This document shows, in pieces, positions 1 to 9,627 of a stretch of DNA of 64,000 nucleotides. The notes under the pieces are model-generated. The model saw nothing but the letters and a program-made list of their open reading frames with translations. It was not told the origin of the DNA and did not search any database. The DNA is from Panax quinquefolius. Its lineage: Eukaryota > Streptophyta > Magnoliopsida > Apiales > Araliaceae. The first letter of the stretch is position 1; every line of letters begins with the position of its first letter. The position numbers and the translations under genes are program-made. The stretch lies in contig CM035167.1 of the NCBI GenBank assembly GCA_020205615.1, positions 35,662,015 through 35,726,014 of the forward strand, given 5' to 3'.

Positions 1-1024
1 TGAGCAAGTTTCTTTAATATGTAACTTGTTATTTAGCATGCGAGTCGCTATACTTTAATATTCTAGTATTGAACAACTTTATAGTTCAAATTACTATTCA
101 CTATGCATGCTTAGTATCTAATTTTCAATAACCTTGATTTAATATTGTTCAATCAAATTATGCTACGATTATCCAATGTTTATGCTGTTAGATTATTCCT
201 AAAGCATGATATTAAATTTACAAATATCAATTCAGTTATGATTATTCCATAGCATACATTTAGTTCTTTTGCATTCAACTAATCCTTAGTTGATGACCGT
301 TGAATTCTAAATTACCTTGTAATGTATCCAAACCAAACTTACTTTGGTGCGGACTTGTATTCTAAATACTGAGATGAACAACTCTTTTATTAGAGGTTTA
401 CGCTTAGCGTTAAAATGGTTGTGCACAATACATTGTACGAAGGGTTGATCCCCCTAAGTACGCGGAGTCCTTATAGTCTTATGACTGTTAAAGTTAAAGT
501 TGAAAGATTACTTATAACTGTGGACATGATTCATTGTCATTAGACCCTCAATGAATGTTATAATTTTTAGATAGTTAATAGAACACATTGTTCAGTTCTA
601 TTGAGCCTAGTATTGGCAATTGATGTAAAGTTTAAAGATTTACTTGTTGTTATTCCAAGTGGGCCTTGTTTGCTCACTCTTACCTGTAAAATTTCTTACA
701 ACTAAAGCTGAAAAGGGTGACGTACCTAGCACCAGTAAGGGAAAAGGAAAGATGAACAAATACTGAAGACTTGTAATAGTTTGTTAGTTTTATTATCAAA
801 CTTTGGTTTCAAGATTATAATGAAGTTTATTTAATTTTCGCGTTTGAATGTTTGTAACTAAAGGATAGATAACCTGGGAGATATTTTTGTATTTAAGTTT
901 AATCATGTATGGGCAGGTTTTCATTATTCAATTTTATTATGATTGGGTAGTTAAAAATGAATGTTTTGATTAAGTGAACACCAAATCTTGAGGAAATGAA
1001 GTACCAAGATTTGGGGGTGTCACA
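1..1024 (+). repeat. F element 5' LTR, 3' portion (cut by window edge)
   Basis: The stretch ends in TTGGGGGTGTCACA and is followed at once by a primer binding site, so it is the end of a 5' LTR. The same sequence recurs at 53565-53760 and continues at 63737-64000, where element K splits it. Window position 1 aligns with about 53565. The other copy lacks about 37 bases found here at 379-415. A perfect 10-bp inverted repeat (CCAAATCTTG at 981-990, its complement at 1005-1014) lies 10 bases before the LTR end. Confidence 0.85.
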
Positions 1025-1027
1025 AGT

Positions 1028-1039
1028 TGGTATCAAAGC
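1028..1039 (+). other. F primer binding site (tRNA-Met type)
   Basis: TGGTATCAAAGC lies four bases after the LTR end. It differs by one base from the initiator tRNA-Met complement TGGTATCAGAGC used by many plant LTR retrotransposons. The same motif follows the LTRs of E1 and AB and, in a slightly altered form, H. Confidence 0.85.
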
Positions 1040-1231
1040 TTTAGGTTATGAACCTTAGGTGGGGAAAAGCCTTAGGAAGTAACCTTTGAAAAGATAGTGG
1101 TGATTAACTTTTATCGAGTTTTAAGGAAGAAGTAATTAAACACTCATGTGCTTATGTGTTTATAAATTATGTGCTCGTGAGTGTCGAGTAGTAATGCTTA
1201 ATAATTAAAACTTTAAAACTTTGTTGTCAGG

Positions 1232-1978
1232 TTGACTATTATCGGAGAATCTTGTCAGGCTAGGGAGGAGGGACCTCAAATGCCTATAGAAGGGGAGCCT
1301 CGCGACATTCAGGTAGTTTGGGAACAACTACTGCCACGGGAGTCACCCCCGTTGGTCACAGTAGTTGAAGATGAGGATGATGATGTGGAAAAGGATGAGG
1401 AGGATCCCATTGAGTTGCCACAAGAGGATGAGGATGACGAGGATGACGAGGAGGAGACTCCACAAACATCGATGGCTGCTCGTATATACGATGCAGTCTA
1501 CGACCGTAACGTAGAACTTCAAGATACAGTTGAAGAGTTGCAGGAGATAGTAGTTGAACAACAGACTGCAATGACACAACAAGACGGCGAGATCCAGGAT
1601 CATGAAGAACGACTGATAAATGCTGAGGAGAAACTAGTAAAGACTGAAGGAGAAAAAGAACAATTGATTGAAGTGGTCGCTGAACTGAAGAACAAGCTGA
1701 AAGAAGAAGCTACTAAGAGGGCAAGAGCTGAAGATGCTTATGAGGAAGCTTTTCAACGAACCAGATTAGCAGCAAGAGACACGCAAGCAAAGAGGATGAA
1801 GATGGAAGAGATGGATAAAGTATTTAACACCCCAATTAATTGAGCTCAAGATCGGGTCATGGGATATCCTATTCAGTTTGAGAAGCTGCCATCATATGTA
1901 TTAGATCGCAGAACAATGTTTCGGGTCATGGAGGAAGAACGTAGTAGGGCCAAACAGTATGTTAGTAGAACATCGTAG
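1232..1978 (+). pseudogene. F pre-gag ORF: acidic, coiled-coil protein of unknown function
   Basis: An open frame of 203 codons from a TTG at 1232 ends at a TGA (1841-1843), but the same frame stays open afterwards to a TAG at 1976-1978, giving 248 codons with one internal stop. The TTG lies where E1 and H have ATG; the first in-frame ATG is codon 17. Residues 46-75 are almost all Asp/Glu. Residues about 88-192 are rich in Glu, Lys, Gln, Leu and Val with the spacing of a coiled coil. No enzyme motif is visible. It sits between the primer site and gag (ATG at 13341 after removing E1). Homologous ORFs occupy the same place in E1 (6251-6906) and H (25345-25469 plus 50878-51415). A role as an accessory, possibly oligomerising, element protein is inference. 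Confidence 0.75.
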
Positions 1979-2262
1979 TTGTTGCATGATAAATAAAATG
2001 CTAAATAAGTTATAAATCCTGAGTATTATGCAACCTATGGGATATGACGATGATGTTGTCCTGAAACTTTTATAGTTCAGGAAAGTAATGTAGATAGCAA
2101 TGATGCTATTGTTTTATGTTTTCAAAAAGGTTATGAATAAATAAAAGTTGTTACTTTATTCAAAGTGTTATGTGTTATGCGGTTAATTCTTTTTGGAGAC
2201 AAGTTAGGTAGAAATTACTTAAAAGAATTGAATAATAATCTAATGAATGTATTTTTAACAGA
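1979..2262 (+). other. F spacer between pre-gag ORF and gag
   Basis: About 280 AT-rich bases with no sustained open frame. In the original element they joined directly to the gag start codon, now displaced to 13341 by E1. I see no motif in it. Confidence 0.6.
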
Positions 2263-2267
2263 AAATG

Positions 2268-5200
2268 TGTAACGCCCCGAGAAAATCGGATTTTTGAGAA
2301 TTAAATTTTTATTTTTATTAAATGAATTTAATCAATTATTCAGGGAGCAAGCTAATCGAACGTCGTTCTCTGGCCTAGAAATGTCAGAACATCATAGGAT
2401 TTTGGCTACGTGGTAGAATTAAAGTGTTTGAATTTCCAAGACGAAAATAAAAGCTTTCCGAGAAATTTTTCAAAAAACACTATTCACGCATTTCTGCTCG
2501 GGAATTATTTTTGAACTTCCGAGAAATACGTAACGATAGAATATCGAGATGAGATGGAATATCCAATAATATTTCAGTTGTGGAAAACGTAATATTTCGC
2601 CAGTGGACTTAAAAATCTAACGTTTAAGGAAAATGATTTACGAGAAGGAAATGTAATGCGATTAATGAATTAAGCGATGATCGTATACTACGTAAGTATT
2701 ATACGAAGAAATGATTACGAGTATGATACGAGGTATTATACGAGTATGTATGAATAATGGTATGTCATACATGTTGAATTAGTATACGAGTTAGAATACG
2801 AGATGAATACGTGATTATACGTTATAAGGCTTTAAGCTCAATGTATTGAATTTGTAGAATTGGTAGGATTTGTTAAGTATTATGTGAGCCCAAGTCTTGA
2901 ATGGTTAAGTCCAATGTGAATGTATTAATGTAATCCCAATGTTTGTTTAATTACAAGCCCAAGGTAATTTAATGTGCAAGCCCAATGATTAAGTAAGTTA
3001 ATTAAGCTATGGCCCAAAGTAAATATCCAATGGGTAAGAACCATGGAGCAACCCATGGATGATCCAAGGTGATGAACAAGCAAACTTAGAGGCTAAGTAA
3101 GTGTGGTGAGCACACAAAGTGCTTAAGTGATGAACAAGTAGACTTAATGACAAAGATAACTTAATGGCTAAGATAAGTGGTGAGCAAGTGTTGTGATGGC
3201 CAAGTAAAAGTTGTGGAGGGCAAGTTAACTTAAGAGCTAGGTAATGAATAGTAAGGAGGTGGATGGTTTAATGACCATTGAGTCCTCATCTAGGATTTCC
3301 AATAAATAGAGAAGCCTCACTTCATTTGTTGGTTGTTCAAATTTCATCCAACTCCTCTCAAGCTAAACATCTTATTTGGTTGAGAGAATAAGCTAGAAAA
3401 GTAAGAAAGCTAGTCTTTCATATTTCAAGGATCAAGAAGGAGATTAAAGATTGAGCAAGGCATAGTCAAGTGAATATCAAAGAGTAAGTGATCCTAAGCC
3501 ATGATGTTCTTTCTCTTCCATTAGTAGAGAAGGGGGTATTGGTAGAGCTAGTATGTTAAGGAATGATAAACCAAAGGGCTTAAGTCTTAATAAGCCGTAT
3601 AAATCATGAATAAGCTATTCGTAATCAATTAAGTTACGAACTTGTGAAGAACAATAATGAAAGTATAAGGACTTGTAAGAAGTGGTAATATGTTTACATT
3701 AAGAAGTTAGCATGATTAATAAGAGGTAAGAATAAGGATTAAAGGACTTAACTTATTAATAAGTCATAAGCATTGAAATTAAGTAAGTTATACTTTAATA
3801 AGTAGATTATAAGTTTATGAGTTTTGAACTTATTAAGAACAATTAATAACTTATCATGGATATAAGTTAACGAAGCATGTATGTCAAGATGATAGTATAA
3901 TGGATTGAATCCAAGTGAAATGGTTTAAAAATCTCAAGTAACAAAGTTTCGCCGGAATTCACACGATTTGACGACGATCGTCGAATTCGTGAAATTCTCG
4001 GAATGGAAGTCGAATTTTGATATTGAGCTTGGAAACATTGGTTTACAATGGAGACAAGTCGTATTTGTCATTTTAGAGTCATGGACTCAAAAATGGCCGG
4101 ATTCGACTTAGAAACTAAGAAACGAGTGTTGAACGCTCACTTAACGCTTATCGCTTTTTTGTTAAAAAGGAAGTAATAGGTGAAATTTTAGCAAACGAAG
4201 TCGAATAGATAAAATTCTTGCATGAACGCATAGAGTACATAATTTATGAACCGTAGGCTCTTGAATGAGCCAATTCGGACTTATAACGAAGAAGTTACGA
4301 GTCCGGGAATCTAGCAAAGTTAAAAAATCATCAAACTATATTCGTGGCTCAGAGTCAGAGCAGGCCGTGGCGCCGACTCCAAGCTTAAATGAATCAGGCC
4401 AGCTAAATGGCCAAAGCAAACTTTAGACATGCAAACTCACGCCACAAATGCGATAGTTAACAAAGGGACTGGGGCCAGCAGTCACTGAAGTCCGTCTCCA
4501 AGCCCTATCGGGTGACGCCACAAATAGCACAACAAAGGATCACCACAGCGCAATGCACCAGCCTTAAAAGCTAGACAATAAAGAAATGTTTACAAGTAGA
4601 AGATGAAGGGAAATTGTTAAGTAACGAACTAATGAACTTAATTAAACATTATCAAGTCATCATGGAACCCCAAGTATGATCACTTATAGTTAAAGTAAGC
4701 AATTGAAGATGAACGCAAACAATATGCAATAAGCGTACTTAATCAAAAACAATCGAGTTTCGATTAAATAACGTAAGGACGTTAGTAAGCTGTGAGGAAG
4801 GATAATTAACTTGAACCGAGTTGTATTAATGAAATAATTTCAATTAAGTCATAGAAGAGAACGAAGTGGGTAAGAATGATGTAAAAGAATGACGAAAAGC
4901 CGGAACCCATAATAACAAATCTAATACGGGATTAGATTGAGAAGTAGGGTAAGATTCTTTAGAACTATGTATGTTCATTCATGACCTAATGTGGTATGTT
5001 ATGTGATTATGTATTGTAGAGAGATAAAGACTCAAAGGAAACGTAATTATACTTCAGAAGCGTAAGTCGAAGGCAAGTTTTTCTTAAACGCTTGTCTAAC
5101 CTTCGTGTTAGCCAGGTTTTCAAAATGATTCACGTTATGAGATGCATGTATGATTTCAAAGAAAGGGTCGAAGCCAGTTTTAACTTGGCTAGACTAATCT

Positions 5201-5998
5201 TGATAGATTGACTAATTTCTTTATAAGTCTTTCAATATAGAATTGTTAACGCTATCCTACGCCAACTAATTGGTACGGATTCAAGGTAAGCCTGAATATG
5301 TATAAACAAATGTATTTTCATCAAGTATTCGATGGGCACGTGAGGTTGCCACAACTTAAACGTACACACGTTTAATGGATGTAGTGTTGATCAACATAGG
5401 GTACTATAGGCTAATCACCTAGATGTACTCGTAAGCTATGCCGGACTTACGGACTTCGTGCCGGGTTGTCCTTTTCAAAGAAACTATAAGACGTTCACGT
5501 GTTGAACAAGAATTGATGAATATTATTATTGTAAAATGTTTTGGAGGAAATAGGAAAGCTATTTTGAAGTATTGATAGTACGTCGTAACTATCATCCAGT
5601 TATTGAAGATATACAATTCCTATGTTTCAAGCATGCTTTTAAAATGAAATTGTTGTATTTTATCGAGCTTGTTATATGCACTCTTGCTTGAACCATATGA
5701 ATGAATGCAACTTAGAGATAATGGACCCAAGGATTCTATAAGGATAAAGAGAAGGCTAAAGTGAACGTAGAGCGCCTATGTGTTAGTAGTATAGGTTTGT
5801 AATGATAATATTTGATATTATGACAAAGAACAAATGTAACTAGTTATAAAGAACCCGGGAAATGGTAGTATTATTTTGGAATATATATAAGACATATTCG
5901 TTCTTTTCGAGGCATTTCAATTGAATGTTTGTGTGAATCAGAAAGACCGTGGAGCACCATCTGTCGGGTTGAAAGAGACCCGGATTTGGGGGCGCACA
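2268..5998 (+). repeat. E1 5' LTR
   Basis: Begins TGTAACGCCCCGAG and ends GGGGGCGCACA (one base lost from GCATCACA). A TATA box at 3302 puts U3 at about 1.05 kb and R-U5 at about 2.65 kb, an unusually long leader. A GC-rich, rapidly changing island lies around 4340-4560. Candidate splice donors lie at 5073 (AAG-GCAAGT) and 5286 (CAAG-GTAAGC). A hairpin AAACGT/ACGTTT lies at 5358-5373, and another, CGGGT/ACCCG, at 5965-5982 near the LTR end. Confidence 0.92.
3302..3308 (+). promoter_or_regulatory. TATA box of E1 5' LTR
   Basis: ATAAATA in the context CCAATAAATAGAGAAGCC. The matching place in other copies reads TATAAATAGAG (19627 in G, 22474 in H) or TATAAATAGAAAG (26365 in A, 32643 in B). Transcription would start roughly 25-35 bases downstream. 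Confidence 0.7.
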
Positions 5999-6249
5999 AA
6001 GTTGGTATCAAAGCATTAGGTTATAAAACTTAGGGGGAAGAACCTCAGGCTCATAACCTCGTTAAGGAATAGAAGTTCAAAGGAAGAAAAAACTTGAGCT
6101 ATACTTGAGTTGAATGAGTCAATAAGGTATTGAGGAAACTTAGTATCAAAAGATTTAAAAGATGGAAAGTAACCCTAAATAAATTAAATGTGATTTGTGC
6201 TATATACGATTTTCGTGTTATGTACTAATCAACATATGTGTTATTATAG
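5286..6249 (+). other. Candidate leader intron of E1 (LTR to pre-gag ATG)
   Basis: A strong donor-like CAAG-GTAAGC at 5282-5291 and an acceptor with branch-like TACTAATCAAC, then TTATTATAG-G, directly before the ATG at 6251. H has the same pair (donor 24375, acceptor 25343) with almost the same spacing, 969 versus 964 bases. A second donor-like site, AAG-GCAAGT at 5070-5077, recurs in F, G and A, and as AAG-GTAAGT in B. Splicing would remove the primer site from the messenger but not from the genomic RNA. This is inferred from motifs only. Confidence 0.4.
6003..6014 (+). other. E1 primer binding site
   Basis: TGGTATCAAAGC lies four bases after the 5' LTR end. It matches the initiator tRNA-Met type with one change and is identical to the F and AB sites. 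Confidence 0.85.
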
Positions 6250-6250
6250 G

Positions 6251-6906
6251 ATGTCGATCGATAGCTTGATGTGTAGAGATATACACGCTGTGGTGAGCGA
6301 AGAGCTTGTGAACAAGTAGAGCTCGTAGACTATGCTGGTATGGAGGTACCATTAGTGATTCTAGAGAGTTTGGAGGCAAGAGGAGTACTTTTCCGAGGAA
6401 GACTACTCAGAGGGAGAGATGGATATATCGTCATACCTTAGTATGATGAATGATATGGAGGATGAGAGAGAGGTAACATCAGTTACTATGGTGGTACCTA
6501 CATTGGAGTCATCACCTCCAGGTGCAATGGAAACATTATATCTGGCAGCGCTTGACAGAAATGTGCAACGGGTACAACAGGCAAAATCGAGTGAAGAGAT
6601 TAGTTATCTCCATGAAGCTAAGATGTGTCCGCAAGCAAGATTTTGAGTTAGAGAGCACGACAAGGTGTGCTTATGGCGAGAAAAGCTAGGAATATTAAAG
6701 GCAGAGGTCATGAGCTTCAGAGAGAATCGGGGAGAAGGACCGAAGGTAGCACGATATCTTACATCCATGAGAGTGCACATAAGGATTTCAAGTCAAGGTT
6801 GCTTGTTATTCCATTGAGTCGAGTCAAACCCGCTCATATGATTAGTCGGGACATCAGAGCAATGATCATGAATGAGAAACACGAGGATGTTGTTATGCAT
6901 TATTAG
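6251..6906 (+). pseudogene. E1 pre-gag coiled-coil ORF, degraded
   Basis: The ATG at 6251 follows a candidate splice acceptor. The frame opens like H (Met-Ser-Ile-Asp-Ser-Leu) but carries several stops before 6419. From 6419 it runs in the same frame to 6646, then shifts and resumes at 6667-6906. Recognisable parts shared with H are an acidic Ser-Glu-Glu-Asp-Tyr segment, a segment reading Ala-Leu-Asp-Arg-Asn-Val, the string Tyr-Ile-His-Glu-Ser-Ala-His, and a C-terminus ending Val-Val-Met-His-Tyr. The coiled-coil centre is shorter and more damaged than in H or F. No known function. Confidence 0.65.
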
Positions 6907-7196
6907 AACGTCGAGAGTTATAAATATGTGTGTAGTGATGTGAAGCCCTCTTTTGTAAAAAAAAAGGTAGTCTTTTTGTAAATCCCAACCTTTGTGAAGT
7001 TCAATTGTGGGATATAAAATGTAATAGCTTTTGGCTATAGAGAACAAGTTGTAAATAGTTTCAAACTATGAAAGAGCATATGAATATAAATAAGTTTTCA
7101 TTGAGATGATTTGTTCTGGTGCGAGTTGGTATGTGGAGATTAATAACGAAGTAAGTAAATAGATAATAATGAAATTTTATTTATTTAATCAGAAAA

Positions 7197-7990
7197 GGTC
7201 GCCAGGGAGAAGATAATGTAATTAGGAAGCGGAATCACATAATGATAATTAATGGGGTCAAAACAACCCTATGCAAGAGTTCGTTAAGTTATTAACGGCT
7301 GTATTTACCCAAACCTGGGGTAGAATACCCGCGAAACCTAAGGTAGCTAGAACGATTACCTTTAAAGAGTTTAAAAGCATAGGTCCACCAGAGTTCAAAT
7401 GAACGACGGACCCAATCGAGGCCCATACCGGGGTAAAAGAAATAAAGAAGGCGTTTGTTATTACAAGCGTAGGTGAGATGCGGAAGTTTTCTTTTGTGAC
7501 TTACACGAGGAAGAGTGAAGCCAACTTTCGGTAGAAGGCTCACTAGGGTGGGGTTAAAACAGATGCAGTAATGTGGAAACAATTCAAGAAGGTTTTCTTT
7601 GAGAATTATTTCCCTACAAATATGTGAGGGAGGATAGAGATTGAATTCTTAGAACTTAAGCAAGGGGATATGATATTTCCCCAGTACGCGACCAAATTCA
7701 AATGAATTGGCAAGGTTTGTTTCACATCAAGTGGACAAGGAGGAGGTGAAGGCTCGTAGATTGGAGCAGGGCCTGAGACCCTAGCTCTATAGTGGTATTT
7801 TGGTGATCTAGAGTGTTTCCTATGGGATCATTCTGGAGAAGGTGATTATAGCATAAGGTGATAGTGAGTTGTAGACTCAATAACACAAAGAGGGAAAGAA
7901 TGAGAGCAAGAGAGAGGGACGAACCAAGGCAGAGAATGCCATCTAGTGGTATGCCCAAAGAGAAAAATTTTTAACTTCGAGAATACCGAG
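7197..7990 (+). pseudogene. gag: E1 gag remnant
   Basis: The start codon aligned with H (ATG at 51695) and F (13341) reads AGG here. The sequence then encodes, through many stops, the retrotransposon Gag domain: a Phe-Lys-Ser-Ile-Gly-Pro-Pro segment, an Ala-Asn-Phe-Arg region where H has Trp-Trp, a Phe-Phe-Glu-Asn-Tyr-Phe-Pro motif and a Leu-Glu-Leu-Lys-Gln-Gly-Asp motif near 7650-7670. No zinc knuckles can be found downstream. It is collinear with the H remnant at 51695-52440, and both are non-functional. Confidence 0.75.
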
Positions 7991-8319
7991 TGGGGACAAG
8001 GGGATCTTAAGTGTAGGATTAAGGTGTAAAAGATGTGGAAAGACTTATCTAGAGTCTGTATGAAAAGGGGTTATAAGTACCTTTAAACATTAAAATAGAG
8101 GAAGAGGAAATAACTTTCGTTAAATTATATTCGTGAAAAATTATTTCATGGATAATAGAAGTAAGTAGGTATCAGTAGATAAGTACTGTTCATGTTGAGA
8201 GAATTTGAGGAAATTCTCGGTATGAATGGATTGATTAACCATAGAGCTATAATAAATAGTTATAAGAAAATTGTGAACCTTTAGTTTTCTCAGAAAATCT
8301 AAGGTAATAAAATACTGCA
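7991..8319 (+). other. Degenerate internal E1 sequence
   Basis: No open frame. It aligns with H up to about 8270 (H 52441-52733). In an intact relative, protease and the start of reverse transcriptase would be here; neither is recognisable. Confidence 0.5.
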
Positions 8320-8322
8320 ACA

Positions 8323-8640
8323 TTATTATTGTCGAACCATGACACAAGTTAGGTTGGTGTTAAGGAAGAGGATGAGTTGTTACGGTTGCATATCGACTAT
8401 CGTAATAGGAGTAAAGATAATAGTTAAGGATAAATACCCATGGCCCGTGATCGATGATCTATTTGGTCACTTGAGAGGAGAAAGAATTTTTATAAAGATA
8501 GATGTATGTATGGGGGTATAGTCGGTTGGAAGTAAGGAAGAAGGAGGAGGTACCTAAGATGACGCTCAAAATTGTTATGGTCATGACAAGTTTTCGGTTA
8601 TGTCATTTAGGTCGAATTAATGTGCGGAAGTAGGTTTTTT
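8323..8640 (+). pseudogene. pol: E1 reverse transcriptase remnant
   Basis: Fragments of the gypsy reverse transcriptase core can be read. One corresponds to the Met-Arg-Leu...Asp-Tyr-Arg block, followed by Lys-Tyr-Pro-Trp-Pro-Val-Ile-Asp-Asp-Leu-Phe and Phe-Ile-Lys-Ile-Asp (8339-8521). Further on come decayed traces of the Gly-His-Tyr-Glu-Phe...Met-Ser-Phe block near 8580-8620. The catalytic Ile-Asp-Asp box is not found. F has the intact counterparts at 15215-15470. Confidence 0.65.
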
Positions 8641-8749
8641 TTCGTAAGGGTGCCAATCAAGTTGTGGCCAATTTGATAGATATTCTTGTGAGGTGCTATG
8701 GTTGAAGGTACCATTATCGCCACAGATTATTGAAGAAAGGTTAATTAAG

Positions 8750-9140
8750 ACACCGTATTATCTTTATCAGATGATACGGGGAATTTTGTAGTGTATCTCG
8801 ATGTTCGCATAGATGACATGATTGTCTGCTCTTATAGCATGGAAATGTCATTGTGTATGCATCACGCCAGTTAGAGGATTATGAGGAGGTCTATCCTACT
8901 TATGATCTATAATTGGCAGCAGTAGTTTTTGAATTAAAAAATATGAAGATAGTATTTATACGGAGAGAAGCGTGAGATATACACGGACTCTGAGAGTTTG
9001 AAATATATCTCCACACAGAAGAGTTGAAAATGTAGTTGAGAGAGGACTGTGATATCTTATATCATTCGTAGGAAGGTAAACGCAGAATGGACGCTGCTAA
9101 GTAGGAGGGGTAGGGAAAGCTATCGATGCTAACGACTCGT
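8750..9140 (+). pseudogene. pol: E1 RNase H remnant
   Basis: Short matches to the F RNase H region (15854-16240) can be read through stops and frameshifts: Asp-Thr-Gly-Asn-Phe-Val-Val-Tyr near 8775, an Arg-Gln-Leu-Glu-Asp-Tyr-Glu block near 8870, Leu-Ala-Ala-Val-Val-Phe near 8915 and a Cys-Asp-Ile-Leu-Tyr-His block near 9048. It would have degraded RNA in RNA-DNA hybrids. The catalytic acidic set is incomplete. Sequence from 9141 to 9467 is decayed linker; integrase is absent. Confidence 0.6.
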
Positions 9141-9467
9141 AATGAGTTAATAACGGAAATGGTAAGATCAGAGTTAAAAGTTAAATTACAGAATAAAGGG
9201 GTAGAATTGTTATTTAAAACGTTGACTCAATTCACGATAATGAAACGAGTTAATGAAGTACAACTAGGTAATGAGGAATGTAAGTAAATGAAGAAGATGA
9301 TGATGCAGGATAAGTAGAAGACTAAGTATAGTCTTATTTTGAGGGAGGAATTTGAGTTCCATATAAATCCGAGTTAGAAGGATAACTGAGATGATATAAA
9401 GATAGCGAAATATGTTAGTAAGTGTTTAACTTCCAACTCAAATTGTTAACAGGAAGTGATAAGTCAT

Positions 9468-9588
9468 GTGTGAAAAGATAATACCATCGATGAAGGTGAA
9501 ATGGAAGAACCCCAATGTCGAAGAAGCATTGTGGGAACTTGAGATTAAAATAAAGGAAAATTATCCTCTGTGGTGTAGGTATTATTAG
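9468..9588 (+). pseudogene. pol: E1 integrase C-terminal chromodomain-like remnant
   Basis: About 40 codons open to a TAG at 9586-9588 and read as a chromovirus tail: Lys-Val-Lys-Trp-Lys-Asn...Val-Glu-Glu-Ala...Trp-Glu-Leu-Glu, ending with Asn-Tyr-Pro. K has the same module at 56338-56604. Such domains guide integration to particular chromatin in chromoviruses. Its presence directly before the polypurine tract while integrase is gone shows an internal deletion in E1. Confidence 0.7.
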
Positions 9589-9614
9589 CGAGATTCTGGG
9601 GACAGAATCCTTAT

Positions 9615-9627
9615 AAGGAGGGAAGAG
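9615..9627 (+). other. E1 polypurine tract
   Basis: AAGGAGGGAAGAG lies directly before the 3' LTR start (TGCAACGCCCC). AB has the near-identical AAGGAGGGAAG before LTR B. It primes plus-strand DNA synthesis in this element class. Confidence 0.85.

Noticed and set aside
1343..1603. Antisense open frames over the F pre-gag ORF
   Set aside because: Shadow of the acidic and coiled-coil codons on the other strand; no features of their own.
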